Shown: positions 32,820 to 42,557, numbered from the stretch's first letter. The stretch: DNA of 64,000 nt from Robinsoniella peoriensis (GCF_000797495.1 NZ_JTGN01000007.1:285654-349653); one strand, 5' to 3'. The notes: generated from the letters alone by a model not told the origin. Numbers and translations are program-made.

Positions 32820-35800
32820 AAAGCATAGAAATCCACGGCTTCAAATCTTTTGCCAACAAAATTGTCTTTAAGTTTCACAATGGTATTACCGGTATCGTGG
32901 GACCAAATGGCAGTGGTAAGAGCAATGTTGGCGATGCTGTCCGCTGGGTATTGGGTGAGCAGCGTGCAAAACAGCTGCGTGGTGCCAGTATGCAGGATGT
33001 TATCTTTTCAGGAACGGAAAACAGGAAACCTATGGGGTTTGCATCCGTTGCCATTACGCTGGATAATGAAGACCATCAGCTGCCCATTGATTATAACGAA
33101 GTAACCGTAACCAGACGCGTATACCGTTCCGGCGAAAGTGAGTATCTAATCAACGGTACCACCTGCCGTCTGAAAGATGTCAATGAGCTTTTTTACGATA
33201 CCGGTATTGGTAAAGAAGGATATTCCATTATCGGACAGGGACAGATTGATAAAATTTTAAGTGGAAAACCGGAAGAGCGCAGAGAACTTTTTGACGAAGC
33301 AGTAGGTATTGTAAAATATAAACGCCGGAAACTGGCCGCCCAGAAAAAGCTGGAAGATGAGAAGCAAAATCTGGTTCGTGTTAACGATATACTATCCGAA
33401 TTAACGAAACAATTAGGGCCCCTTCAGAGACAGGCTGAAACCGCGAAAATCTATCTGAAGAAAAAAGAAGAATTAAAGACGGTAGATGCCAATATGTTTT
33501 TAATGGAGATGAACCGCATCAAAGCCCAGCTTCGGGAAATAGAAGAAAAGATCTCCATTTCCAATCAGGATCTGCAGTCCACAAAAGCCAATTATGAAAG
33601 TGCAAAAGTGGAGTACGAGCGGATAGAAAAAGAAATGGAAGAGTTAAGTGCTAAGATCGAGGAAGAAAAAGAACGCTCCAATAAAAACCAGTTGTTAAAA
33701 CAGCAGTTAGCCGGACAGATTAATGTCTTAAAAGAGCAGATTAATACGGCAAAGCTAAATGGTGAACATTTACAAAACCGTATCCTGAGCATACAAAAAG
33801 AATTGGATGGAAAAACACAGCAAAAAGACTCGCAGCAGACAGAGCTTGGTCTTCTAAAAGAACAGCTGGATAAATTCCAGGCTGTAGAAGTAAAAAACAA
33901 AGCGGTCGGCTTAAAGCTCCAGGAAGATACCGGTATTCTGGAAAGCCATATTGAAGAGGGCAAGAACCAGATTATTGATTTATTGAATAAGAGAGCATCT
34001 ACAAAAGCCAAGCTGCAGCGCTATTCTACAATGATTGAACAGATCCAGATCCGAAAAGCAGAACTGAGCCAGAAAATCCTAAAATTAAAAAGTGAAGAAT
34101 CTGAGCAGGAAGAATCTCTTGCTGCATATCAGAAGGATTACATGGAAGTTTCCGCCCGTATTGATGCTTTAAGTGAAGAAAGTACAAAGTATGATAATGA
34201 AGTAACCGAACTGCAGCAGATCCTTTCCCAGCAGAATGAACAAATGGAAACCGGGCAGACCGCTTACCATAGGGAAGCATCCCGTTTGGAGTCCTTAAAA
34301 AATATTACCGAGCGATATGATGGATATGGCAACAGCATACGGCGCGTTATGGAACAAAAAAACCGGGAAACGGGAATCATGGGCGTTGTTGCAGATATTA
34401 TTAAAGTGCAGAAATCTTATGAAACCGCAATCGAAACCGCTCTGGGCGGAAGTATCCAGAATATTGTTACCCAAGATGAACATACAGCAAAACGTATGAT
34501 TGATTTTCTAAAACGGGGCAAATACGGACGGGCTACCTTCCTTCCTCTGACAAGCATTGGCAACCGAAATGGATTCACTAATGAGAAAGCTTTAAAAGAA
34601 CCCGGAGTCATTGGACTGGCAAGTTCTCTGGTAGATGTAGAAAGCTGCTATGAAGGGCTTGCAAAATACCTGTTGGGCAGAACCGTTGTGGTTGACCATA
34701 TTGACAATGCAATTATCATAGCAAAAAAATATCAGCATACCCTTCGTATTGTTACACTGGACGGAGAATCCCTAAGTCCCGGAGGATCTATGACCGGTGG
34801 TGCATTTAAAAATTCCAGCAATCTTCTCGGACGAAGAAGAGAAATTGAAGAATTAACGGAAAGTGTTGCACTTTTAAAGAATGATATGGAAGAGCTCCAG
34901 AAATCCATTGACGTGAACCGGGATAAACGGCGCATCCTGCGTAATAAAATTGTAGAGCTGAAAGACAGCCTGCAAAAAGAGTATATCGTCCAGAATACGG
35001 CGAAAATGAAGATTAAGCAGATGCAGAGCCGCAACACGGAAACAAAATCCGGATACGCCCAGTTAAAACGGGAATCTTCCGAAATTGAAGCACAGATCGC
35101 AGACATACGGATAGAAGAATCGGAGATCCAAAAAGAACTGGAAGAATCTGTATCCCTGGAGAAGAAAACAGAATCTCTGATCCTGGGACTTCAGAAGGAA
35201 CTGGAAGTCAAGAAACAGGAGCAGGATGCACATAACAGCAAATCAGAAGGAATCCATCTTGATCTGGCTAATTTAAAACAAAAAGAAGAATTTATACATC
35301 AAAATATATCACGTATTAACCATGAGATGAAATCCTTACAGGAAGAGCGGGAATCTATTAAAAATGATATTCTGGAAAATGAAAAGGATATTCAAAAGAA
35401 AGCCCATGATATACGGGAGATAGAAATATCCATTGCAAAAGCTTCGGAACACGAAGGCGAATCGAACGGACAGGTAAAAGAGTGGATGGAGAAAAAAGAC
35501 AGCCTTTATACCAGTCACAAGTCTTTCTTTGCCAAACGGGAAGAGCTGTCTGAACGCATGGCAATGCTGGATAAAGAAAATTTCCGTCTGGCAAGCCAGC
35601 TTGAGAAGCTGGAAGAGAGTAAGGAAACCCAAATCAATTATATGTGGGAAGAATACGAACTGACGGTAAGCACCGCTCATGAATTTAAAGACGTTTCTTA
35701 TGAAAACCAGGGGCAGCTGAAAAAGGCGATTCAAATCCTCAAATCTGATATCAAAGGTCTTGGTTCCGTTAATGTCAATGCCATTGAAGATTTTAAAGAA

Positions 35801-36370
35801 TTGTCTGAGCGCCATGAATTCCTCAGCACACAACATGATGACCTGATTAAGGCAGAAGAAATACTGCTTGGCATCATAGAAGAACTGGACAGCGGAATGC
35901 GCGCCCAGTTTAAAGAAAATTTTGCCATTATCCAGGCAGAATTTGACAAGGCATTTAAACAGCTGTTCGGAGGCGGCAAAGGCAGCCTGGAACTGGTGGA
36001 AGATGAAGATATTCTGGAGGCGGGCATCCGCATTATTTCCCAGCCGCCAGGTAAGAAGCTGCAGAATATGATGCAGCTGTCCGGCGGTGAGAAAGCATTG
36101 ACAGCAATTGCCCTTCTCTTTGCCATTCAGAAACTGAAGCCATCACCTTTCTGTCTTCTGGATGAAATTGAGGCAGCGCTTGATGAGTCAAATGTTACCA
36201 GATATGCAAAATACCTTAATAAGTTGACAACGAATACACAATTTATTATTATTACACATAGACGTGGTACAATGGAAGTTGCGGACAGACTGTATGGTAT
36301 CACTATGCAGGAAAAGGGTGTATCCGCACTGGTATCCGTTAATTTAATTGAAGATGAGCTAGATAAGTAG
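32810..36370 (+). CDS. smc: Chromosome segregation ATPase SMC
   Basis: A 1186-residue SMC protein. The N-terminal Walker A GPNGSGKSN is at about residues 32-40. Long coiled coils (about 170-500 and 680-1020) flank a hinge near residues 510-660. The C-terminal ABC signature LSGGEKALTAIALLF is at about 1089, followed by Walker B CLLDEIEAALDESN. It forms a ring with ScpA/ScpB (not in the window) that organises the chromosome. rnc-smc-ftsY is a conserved Firmicute gene order. Confidence 0.96.
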   Translation: MYLKSIEIHGFKSFANKIVFKFHNGITGIVGPNGSGKSNVGDAVRWVLGEQRAKQLRGASMQDVIFSGTENRKPMGFASVAITLDNEDHQLPIDYNEVTVTRRVYRSGESEYLINGTTCRLKDVNELFYDTGIGKEGYSIIGQGQIDKILSGKPEERRELFDEAVGIVKYKRRKLAAQKKLEDEKQNLVRVNDILSELTKQLGPLQRQAETAKIYLKKKEELKTVDANMFLMEMNRIKAQLREIEEKISISNQDLQSTKANYESAKVEYERIEKEMEELSAKIEEEKERSNKNQLLKQQLAGQINVLKEQINTAKLNGEHLQNRILSIQKELDGKTQQKDSQQTELGLLKEQLDKFQAVEVKNKAVGLKLQEDTGILESHIEEGKNQIIDLLNKRASTKAKLQRYSTMIEQIQIRKAELSQKILKLKSEESEQEESLAAYQKDYMEVSARIDALSEESTKYDNEVTELQQILSQQNEQMETGQTAYHREASRLESLKNITERYDGYGNSIRRVMEQKNRETGIMGVVADIIKVQKSYETAIETALGGSIQNIVTQDEHTAKRMIDFLKRGKYGRATFLPLTSIGNRNGFTNEKALKEPGVIGLASSLVDVESCYEGLAKYLLGRTVVVDHIDNAIIIAKKYQHTLRIVTLDGESLSPGGSMTGGAFKNSSNLLGRRREIEELTESVALLKNDMEELQKSIDVNRDKRRILRNKIVELKDSLQKEYIVQNTAKMKIKQMQSRNTETKSGYAQLKRESSEIEAQIADIRIEESEIQKELEESVSLEKKTESLILGLQKELEVKKQEQDAHNSKSEGIHLDLANLKQKEEFIHQNISRINHEMKSLQEERESIKNDILENEKDIQKKAHDIREIEISIAKASEHEGESNGQVKEWMEKKDSLYTSHKSFFAKREELSERMAMLDKENFRLASQLEKLEESKETQINYMWEEYELTVSTAHEFKDVSYENQGQLKKAIQILKSDIKGLGSVNVNAIEDFKELSERHEFLSTQHDDLIKAEEILLGIIEELDSGMRAQFKENFAIIQAEFDKAFKQLFGGGKGSLELVEDEDILEAGIRIISQPPGKKLQNMMQLSGGEKALTAIALLFAIQKLKPSPFCLLDEIEAALDESNVTRYAKYLNKLTTNTQFIIITHRRGTMEVADRLYGITMQEKGVSALVSVNLIEDELDK

Positions 36371-36374
36371 GAGA

Positions 36375-36521
36375 GTGGCAGTATTGCAGGCAAGCCTGTA
36401 ATATGCAATGGGAATAAGGTTGAAAGAAAATTATGATATAGAAAGGATGCCACGGTGATTCTTTCAACCTGTTTTATTGTGGCAATATTGCAGGCAAGCC
36501 TGTAATATGCAATGGGAATAA
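36375..36521. repeat. Start-site repeat element at ftsY (copy A)
   Basis: A 43-bp unit with hairpin TATTGCAGGC-AA-GCCTGTAATA and tail GCAATGGGAATAA occurs twice, 36375-36417 and 36479-36521. Between them lies an inverted repeat AGGTTGAAAGAA (36417-36428)/TTCTTTCAACCT (36459-36470). The element ends two bases before the ftsY ATG and provides the only purine-rich sequence (GGGA) in ribosome-binding position. A related element precedes psd. Confidence 0.85.
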
Positions 36522-36523
36522 TT

Positions 36524-37462
36524 ATGGAAGAAAAGAAAGGGTTTTTTAAACGGCTTGTGGAAGGGCTGTCAAAAACCAGGGCTAATATTGTTGCTGGAAT
36601 TGACTCCATTTTCAGTGGCTTTTCCAGTATCGATGACGATTTTTATGAAGAGATAGAAGAAATCTTAGTCATGGGTGACCTGGGTATTAATGCCACTACC
36701 GCTATTATCGAAGATTTAAAAGCAAAAGTGAAAGAGCAGAAAATCAAAGAACCTTCCGAATGCAAGCAGCTGCTGATTGACAGCATCAAAGAGCAGATGG
36801 ATGTAGGTGAAACAGCATATGAATTCGAAAACAAACAGTCAGTGGTGCTGGTTATCGGTGTAAACGGCGTTGGAAAAACCACCAGTGTAGGAAAATTGGC
36901 CGGTAAATTAAAAGATCAGGGAAAAAAGGTAATTCTGGCCGCAGCAGATACATTCCGCGCCGCAGCAGGAGAGCAGTTAACCGAATGGGCAAACCGGGCA
37001 GGTGTGGATATTATCGGCGGACAGGAAGGTTCTGATCCGGCTGCTGTTGTATATGATGCTGTGGCATCAGCGAAAGCAAGGCATGCGGATGTGCTGTTAT
37101 GCGATACGGCAGGCAGGCTTCACAACAAGAAAAACCTGATGAATGAATTGGGTAAGATTAACCGTGTGCTTGAGAGGGAATATCCGGAAGCTTACCGTGA
37201 AACACTGGTTGTACTGGATGGCACCACCGGACAAAACGCATTGGCACAGGCAAGGGAGTTCAGTGAAATTGCGGACATTACTGGTATTATTTTAACAAAA
37301 CTGGATGGGACAGCCAAGGGCGGCATTGCAGTTGCAATCCACTCTGAACTTGGTATACCCGTGAAATACATTGGTGTGGGAGAAAGTATTGATGATCTTC
37401 AGAAGTTTAATGCAGATGAATTTGTAAATGCATTATTCAACGTACAAACCCCGGCAAATTAG
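36524..37462 (+). CDS. ftsY: Signal recognition particle receptor FtsY
   Basis: A 312-residue SRP GTPase. After a short N-terminal region and the four-helix N domain comes the G domain with GVNGVGKTTSVGKLAGKL near residue 110, AADTFRAAAGEQL, DTAGRLHNKKNLMNEL, TKLDGTAKGG and GVGESIDDLQKF. It docks SRP-ribosome complexes at the membrane. ATG 36524 is preferred; ATG 36512 is inside the repeat and has no ribosome-binding site. The usual AGGAGG is missing, so initiation depends on the repeat's GGGA. The partner gene ffh lies 5 kb downstream. Confidence 0.95.
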   Translation: MEEKKGFFKRLVEGLSKTRANIVAGIDSIFSGFSSIDDDFYEEIEEILVMGDLGINATTAIIEDLKAKVKEQKIKEPSECKQLLIDSIKEQMDVGETAYEFENKQSVVLVIGVNGVGKTTSVGKLAGKLKDQGKKVILAAADTFRAAAGEQLTEWANRAGVDIIGGQEGSDPAAVVYDAVASAKARHADVLLCDTAGRLHNKKNLMNELGKINRVLEREYPEAYRETLVVLDGTTGQNALAQAREFSEIADITGIILTKLDGTAKGGIAVAIHSELGIPVKYIGVGESIDDLQKFNADEFVNALFNVQTPAN

Positions 37463-37476
37463 AGAAAGGCGATAAA

Positions 37477-38688
37477 ATGTTAACGTTAGATAAGTTTGAG
37501 GAAGCTTCCGAGGCAGTGAAGCAGGTTACACAGGAGACAAAACTGGTTTACAGCCAGTACTATTCAGAACAGACCGGCAACAAAGTATTTTTTAAGCCTG
37601 AAAATATGCAGCGTACAGGAGCATATAAAATCCGCGGCGCTTACTATAAAATCAGCACATTAACCGACGAAGAAAGAAATAAAGGGCTTATTACTGCCTC
37701 TGCAGGCAACCATGCACAGGGTGTGGCATATGCTGCAAAAGCATTTGGTGCTAAAGCAGTAATCGTAATGCCAACCACCACACCGCTCATTAAGGTAAAC
37801 CGAACCAAAAGTTATGGTGCTGAAGTTGTATTATACGGAGACGTATATGATGAAGCATGTGCCCATGCATATGAACTTGCCAGCGAGCACGGCTATACCT
37901 TTATCCACCCGTTTGATGACCTGGCTGTAGCCACAGGGCAGGGAACCATTGCTATGGAAATCGTACAGGAACTTCCTCTGGTAGATTATATCCTGGTTCC
38001 GATCGGGGGAGGCGGACTGGCAACGGGAGTATCTGCCCTTGCCAAACTTTTAAATCCCAATATCAAAGTAATCGGAGTTGAACCAGCCGGTGCCAATTGT
38101 ATGCAGGCTTCCCTGGATATCGGGAAAGTTACTACCATGCCCAATGTTAATACCATAGCAGACGGTACAGCCGTTAAAACACCGGGTGAACAATTATTCT
38201 CATATATTCAGAAAAACCTGGATGGAATCATTACCGTAGATGATGATGAATTAGTGGTAGCATTCCTTGATATGGTCGAAAACCATAAAATGATTGTAGA
38301 AAACTCCGGCCTTCTCACTGTAGCTGCTTTAAAACATATGGATGTGAAAGGCAAGAAAATCGTATCCATTTTAAGCGGCGGTAATATGGATGTTATTACC
38401 ATGTCTTCTGTCGTACAGCTGGGATTAATCCAGAGAGACCGTATCTTCACCGTATCCGTACTGCTTCCGGACAAACCGGGAGAACTGGTACGCGTTGCTA
38501 CTGTAATTGCAGAAGAGCAGGGTAATGTCATTAAACTGGAGCATAATCAGTTTGTAAGTACGAATCGCAATGCAGCCGTGGAATTGAAAATTACGCTGGA
38601 AGCTTTTGGTACGGAACATAAAAACAACATCGTAGACGCACTGAAAAAGAACGGTTATAAGCCTAAGCTTATCCGTCCAAACCTGTAG
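37477..38688 (+). CDS. ilvA: Threonine ammonia-lyase (threonine dehydratase)
   Basis: A 403-residue PLP enzyme converting threonine to 2-oxobutyrate. The PLP lysine is K51 in RTGAYKIRGAY. SAGNHAQGVAY and the glycine loop GGGGLATG bind the PLP phosphate. A C-terminal ACT-like domain (~325-403, TVSVLLPDKPGELVRVA) suggests amino-acid regulation. The size fits the short one-ACT form found in clostridia, which may be biosynthetic or catabolic. It sits 14 bases after ftsY and 13 bases before the PAP2 gene. Confidence 0.88.
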   Translation: MLTLDKFEEASEAVKQVTQETKLVYSQYYSEQTGNKVFFKPENMQRTGAYKIRGAYYKISTLTDEERNKGLITASAGNHAQGVAYAAKAFGAKAVIVMPTTTPLIKVNRTKSYGAEVVLYGDVYDEACAHAYELASEHGYTFIHPFDDLAVATGQGTIAMEIVQELPLVDYILVPIGGGGLATGVSALAKLLNPNIKVIGVEPAGANCMQASLDIGKVTTMPNVNTIADGTAVKTPGEQLFSYIQKNLDGIITVDDDELVVAFLDMVENHKMIVENSGLLTVAALKHMDVKGKKIVSILSGGNMDVITMSSVVQLGLIQRDRIFTVSVLLPDKPGELVRVATVIAEEQGNVIKLEHNQFVSTNRNAAVELKITLEAFGTEHKNNIVDALKKNGYKPKLIRPNL

Positions 38689-38701
38689 GAGCTTGAATTA
38701 C

Positions 38702-39400
38702 ATGTATAGGTGGCTTAAAAAATATGTAGATCCCTGGGCAAAACTCTATTCTATCATACCCTTGGTATCCTGTTTTGTCCTAAACAGTGTTATTTACTTT
38801 GGAACACAGCATTTGTGCAAAGACTGGTATCACTATGATTTTACTCTGTCAATCGACCGGATGCTTCCATTTAAACCGGGCTGGGTTTGGATTTACGTGA
38901 TCTGTTATTTATTCTGGATTGTGAATTATATCATAATAGGACATCTGGGCAGGGATTCGTTATATAAATTTGTAACTGCTGATATGTCCTCCCGTATTGT
39001 CTGCATGCTGTTCTTCGTATTGCTGCCAACCACAAACGTGCGGCCTGAGCTGATCGGAGACAGTTTAAGCGTACAACTGCTGGGCTGGGTGTATAAAATG
39101 GATCTTCCAATGAACCTCTTTCCTTCCATACACTGCCTGGTAAGCTGGTTCTGTTATATTGGTATCCGGGGTAATAAGCAAGTCCCCAAATGGTACCGTA
39201 TTTTTTCATGTCTGTTTGCAATTGCAGTCATGATTTCCACGCAATATACGAAGCAGCATTATATTATTGATATATTCGGCGCAGTTGCCCTTGCTGAAAT
39301 TGCTTATTATTTAAGCAGCAAATATAAATATTATGAGTTTCTTAAGAAAGTTTTTGGAAAAATAAATTGTAAGATACGCAAAATATTGATAGAATATTGA
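38702..39400 (+). CDS. PAP2-superfamily membrane phosphatase or phosphotransferase
   Basis: A 232-residue protein with about six membrane helices. The PAP2 active-site pattern is at the C-terminal side: FPSIHCLVSW (conserved Ser-His) and then TKQHYIIDIFGA (His with downstream Asp). The group with the Tyr/Ile-rich N-terminus resembles inositol-phosphoceramide-synthase-like PAP2 proteins. Position ahead of the flippase-like protein, pssA and psd suggests a role in membrane lipid metabolism; the substrate is unknown. ATG 38702 fits the GGAG spacing better than TTG 38693. Confidence 0.75.
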   Translation: MYRWLKKYVDPWAKLYSIIPLVSCFVLNSVIYFGTQHLCKDWYHYDFTLSIDRMLPFKPGWVWIYVICYLFWIVNYIIIGHLGRDSLYKFVTADMSSRIVCMLFFVLLPTTNVRPELIGDSLSVQLLGWVYKMDLPMNLFPSIHCLVSWFCYIGIRGNKQVPKWYRIFSCLFAIAVMISTQYTKQHYIIDIFGAVALAEIAYYLSSKYKYYEFLKKVFGKINCKIRKILIEY

Positions 39401-39451
39401 TAAATTTATTCTATAATTATCCAGAGGATAATTTAGAAAAGAGGGAAATGC

Positions 39452-40531
39452 GTGGAATTTTTAAAGAAAAACAAAAAAAACATACTTCAGATCCTGTTTC
39501 TTTTTGCTCTTTTGGGCTTTACATTTTATGAATTGTTTAAAGGACAGGAACTGGGTGCCATATGGGAAACCATAAAAATGGCAAAAAAGGGATATATCTG
39601 GTTTGGTATTGCCCTGGTAATCGTATTTGTCTGCAGTGAATCGGTAATCATCCACTATATGATGAACTCGCTGAATAAGAAGATCCCTTTACGAAATTGT
39701 GTAAAATACAGTTTTATCGGATTTTTCTTCAGCTGTATTACCCCTTCCGCTTCAGGCGGACAGCCGGCTCAGATCTATTATATGAGCAAAGATAAGGTGG
39801 AAATCCCAGTTGCATCACTTGTACTGATGATTGTCACCGTTACTTATAAATTCGTATTAGTATTAGTCGGGCTGGTACTGATCATCGGATTTCGTCCGCT
39901 GGTGGATAACTACATGAAAGATACAGTATTTTTCTTATATCTGGGACTGATATTAAATGTAGGATGCGTGGCACTGATGTTTATCTTAATATTTCTGCCA
40001 AATTTCACAAAAAAGCTAATGCATTTAGGTCTGCATATTTTAGAAAAGGTCCGTATTTTGAAACACAAACCGGAAAGAACAGAACGTCTTTCAAGCGCTA
40101 TGGATAAGTACCGGGATTCCGCCTATTATTTCAGAGATCATAAGCTGGTTGTTTTCAATGTGATTCTGATTTCCATCTTCCAGCGGTTTTGTCTGTTCTT
40201 TTCAACTTATTTTGTATACCGGGCATTCGGGCTTCACGAATTCAGCGCTTTTGAGATCGTCACCTTACAGGCAACTATTTCTATTTCTGTAGACATGCTT
40301 CCGCTGCCGGGTGGTATTGGAGCAAGCGAAGCGTTATTTATGTCTATATTTAAACCAATTTTTGGTCCGGCATTAATTTTATCGGGAATGCTGTTAAGCA
40401 GAGGTATCAGTTACTATGCACTGCTGATAATCAGTGCACTTGTAACCATTTATGCCCATATCAGCATTACTAGAGCAGCCGTGAAAAGAGAAGCGGCAAA
40501 GAGGGAGAAGGATAATATACCATGTGGATAG
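39452..40531 (+). CDS. UPF0104/MprF N-domain-like flippase family membrane protein
   Basis: A 359-residue protein with about eight membrane helices. Its CITPSASGGQPAQIYYMSK and LLPLPGGIGASEALFMSIF motifs are the two conserved stretches of the lysylphosphatidylglycerol synthase transmembrane (flippase) family. No aminoacyl-transferase domain is attached, so it is not a full MprF. The start codon is GTG with GAGGGAA in front. It overlaps pssA by ten bases, tying it to phospholipid synthesis. Confidence 0.8.
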   Translation: MEFLKKNKKNILQILFLFALLGFTFYELFKGQELGAIWETIKMAKKGYIWFGIALVIVFVCSESVIIHYMMNSLNKKIPLRNCVKYSFIGFFFSCITPSASGGQPAQIYYMSKDKVEIPVASLVLMIVTVTYKFVLVLVGLVLIIGFRPLVDNYMKDTVFFLYLGLILNVGCVALMFILIFLPNFTKKLMHLGLHILEKVRILKHKPERTERLSSAMDKYRDSAYYFRDHKLVVFNVILISIFQRFCLFFSTYFVYRAFGLHEFSAFEIVTLQATISISVDMLPLPGGIGASEALFMSIFKPIFGPALILSGMLLSRGISYYALLIISALVTIYAHISITRAAVKREAAKREKDNIPCG

Positions 40532-41142
40532 GATTTTATAATTATACGGTTATTTTAACATATTTAGGACTGATCAGTTCTGTATACGGAATGACAGAAG
40601 CATTGGATGGCCGTTTTACGACGGCAATTGCCTGTCTTGTAATATCCGGTATCTGCGATATGCTGGATGGTAAAGTTGCCCGTACCAGAGAACGGACGGA
40701 CGATGAGAAAAGATTTGGAATTCAGATTGATTCCCTTTGTGATTTGATTTGTTTTGGTGCATTTCCTGCATTTCTGGGATATGGGCTGGGACTTCGGGGG
40801 TTCTGGGGAACAACGGCCATGTGTCTCTATGTATTGGCAGCTGTAATCCGCCTTGGATTTTTCAATGTTATGGAAGAAAAGAGACAGCAGGAGACCACAG
40901 AAGCCCGCAAACACTATCAGGGTCTTCCCGTAACATCTATCGCAATTATTTTTCCGGTGGTTTATCTCTTGCGTCCAAGTTTTGGACAGCAGACATATCT
41001 GCGGATACTGATCTGGGTAATGCTGCTTGTAGCATTTCTGTTTGTCAGTAAAATAAAAGTTTATAAACCAGGAAATAAAATGATGATCGTTATCATTGTA
41101 GCGGGAGTCATAATACTTGGCAAGCTGTTACACTTCTATTAA
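40522..41142 (+). CDS. pssA: CDP-diacylglycerol--serine O-phosphatidyltransferase
   Basis: A 206-residue CDP-alcohol phosphatidyltransferase with the signature DMLDGKVAR...GIQIDSLCD (D-x2-D-G-x2-A-R...G-x3-D-x3-D) near residues 50-80 and several membrane helices. It makes phosphatidylserine from CDP-diacylglycerol and serine. psd, which decarboxylates phosphatidylserine, follows 160 bases later, giving a complete phosphatidylethanolamine route. Short length is typical of Firmicute PssA. Confidence 0.88.
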   Translation: MWIGFYNYTVILTYLGLISSVYGMTEALDGRFTTAIACLVISGICDMLDGKVARTRERTDDEKRFGIQIDSLCDLICFGAFPAFLGYGLGLRGFWGTTAMCLYVLAAVIRLGFFNVMEEKRQQETTEARKHYQGLPVTSIAIIFPVVYLLRPSFGQQTYLRILIWVMLLVAFLFVSKIKVYKPGNKMMIVIIVAGVIILGKLLHFY

Positions 41143-41173
41143 ACACGCTCTTGCCGAACAACATTTTAAGAAA

Positions 41174-41300
41174 GATATGCAATAGGTGGTAAGGTTGAAA
41201 GAAAATGATGAAGTAGGAAGGAAGCCACGCTGTGATTCTTTCAACCTGTTTTATTTGTGGCAGTATTGCAGGTACGCCTGCAATATGCGATGGGTGTAAA
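41174..41300. repeat. Start-site repeat element at psd (copy B)
   Basis: The same family as at ftsY: a truncated first unit (ATATGCAATAGG), the inverted repeat AGGTTGAAAGAA (41192-41203)/TTCTTTCAACCT (41236-41247), then a full unit with hairpin TATTGCAGG-TACG-CCTGCAATA. A G-T pair in copy A is G-C here, a compensating change that keeps the stem. The tail GCGATGGGTGT lies directly before the psd start. Confidence 0.83.
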
Positions 41301-41301
41301 A

Positions 41302-42162
41302 ATGAAATACATCGACCGAAAAGGAAAACTATATGAAAACGAGGAAACGCAGGATAAAATCCTGCGTAAACTTTATGCTTCCCTATGGGGAAGATTATTG
41401 TTAAAACCTCTGATCCGTCCCGGATTTTCCGAATTAGCCGGAAAATTTCTGGATACCGGGGCATCCAGATGCATTATTAAGCCTTTCATACAAAAGAATA
41501 ACATCGATATGTCACCATATGAACCCAGAGAATATCATTCTTTTAATGATTTCTTTACCCGTGAAATCAAACCGGAAGAACGGATGATTGATTATGACGA
41601 GACGCATCTGGTAAGTCCTGCTGACGGTAAAATCAGTGCTTATCATTTGGGCAATACCAATCGATTCTTCGTCAAGAACACCTGTTACACCATATCCTCA
41701 TTATTACAAAACCAAAAGCTGGCAAAACGTTATAAAAACGGAGCAGCGATTATCATTCGGCTAAGCGTTGACGATTATCACCGTTATTGTTACCCCTCGG
41801 ATGGTTTGAAATCCTCCAATTATTACATTCCCGGAGTACTTCATACGGTACAGCCGGCAGCCTGTGAAACCGTACCGGTTTATAAAGAAAACCAGCGGGA
41901 ATATACGCTGATTAAAACCCGCTGTTTCGGTACACTTCTCCAGATGGAGGTAGGTGCGCTCCTGGTTGGACGCATTAAAAATTACCAGCAGGAAGGCTTT
42001 GTGAAAAAAGGACACGAAAAAGGGAAGTTTGAATACGGCGGTTCTACAATTATACTGCTTGTAGAACCGGATAAAGTTAAAATAGCACCAGAATTTTTTG
42101 AAAATACAGAGAACGGATATGAGACTTTCATTAAGATGGGAGAGTGTATCGGTAAAATTTAA
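41302..42162 (+). CDS. psd: Phosphatidylserine decarboxylase proenzyme
   Basis: A 286-residue pyruvoyl enzyme. Seen: NDFFTREIKPEER, LVSPADGKISAY, a VDDYHRYCYPSDG catalytic His region, VGALLVGRI, and the self-cleavage motif GGST in FEYGGSTIILL, whose Ser becomes the pyruvoyl group. Product is phosphatidylethanolamine. ATG 41302 is preferred; earlier in-frame ATGs lie in the repeat. Translation seems to rely on the repeat tail GATGGGTG. Confidence 0.9.
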   Translation: MKYIDRKGKLYENEETQDKILRKLYASLWGRLLLKPLIRPGFSELAGKFLDTGASRCIIKPFIQKNNIDMSPYEPREYHSFNDFFTREIKPEERMIDYDETHLVSPADGKISAYHLGNTNRFFVKNTCYTISSLLQNQKLAKRYKNGAAIIIRLSVDDYHRYCYPSDGLKSSNYYIPGVLHTVQPAACETVPVYKENQREYTLIKTRCFGTLLQMEVGALLVGRIKNYQQEGFVKKGHEKGKFEYGGSTIILLVEPDKVKIAPEFFENTENGYETFIKMGECIGKI

Positions 42163-42181
42163 TTTTGTCAAGAAAAAATAC

Positions 42182-42210
42182 TTGACAAGAATAACTTTAT
42201 CGTATATGAT
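42182..42210 (+). promoter_or_regulatory. SigA promoter of the ylxM-ffh operon
   Basis: TTGACA, a 17-bp spacer and TATGAT, 17 bp before the ylxM start. Confidence 0.85.
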
Positions 42211-42227
42211 AATCAAGGTGATTACAA

Positions 42228-42554
42228 ATGGAAAAATTTGTGGAACAAACTTTATTATATGATTTTTACGGTGAGCTCCTGACGGAACATCAGAGAAATG
42301 TCTATGAAGATGTGGTTTTAAATGATCTGTCCTATACGGAAGTCGCGGAGGAGCAGAATATAAGCCGGCAGGGTGTACATGATTTGATAAAAAGGTGTAA
42401 TAAGATTCTGGATGATTATGAGAACAAATTACATCTGGTTGAAAAGTTTTTGTCTGTGAAGGAAAAAGTAGAGCAGATTCATGCGCTTTCAAAAGGACAG
42501 CAGGGGCATGAGGAGATTGAAAGAATATCCAATGAGATATTAGAGGAGTTGTAA
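42228..42554 (+). CDS. ylxM: YlxM/UPF0122 SRP-associated helix-turn-helix protein
   Basis: A 108-residue protein with a sigma-70-region-4-like helix-turn-helix (LSYTEVAEEQNISRQGVHDLIKRC). YlxM always precedes ffh in Firmicutes; in streptococci it modulates SRP activity. The -10 element ends only 17 bases upstream of the ATG, giving a very short leader. ffh starts three bases after its stop. Confidence 0.9.
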   Translation: MEKFVEQTLLYDFYGELLTEHQRNVYEDVVLNDLSYTEVAEEQNISRQGVHDLIKRCNKILDDYENKLHLVEKFLSVKEKVEQIHALSKGQQGHEEIERISNEILEEL

Positions 42555-42557
42555 TCT

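Noticed and set aside
36127..36609. Minus-strand 160-codon ORF over the smc end and ftsY start (and a similar one at 41108-41464)
   Set aside because: The two share the peptide IKQVERIT only because both cross the same repeat element. They oppose well-supported genes and have no promoter or ribosome-binding site.
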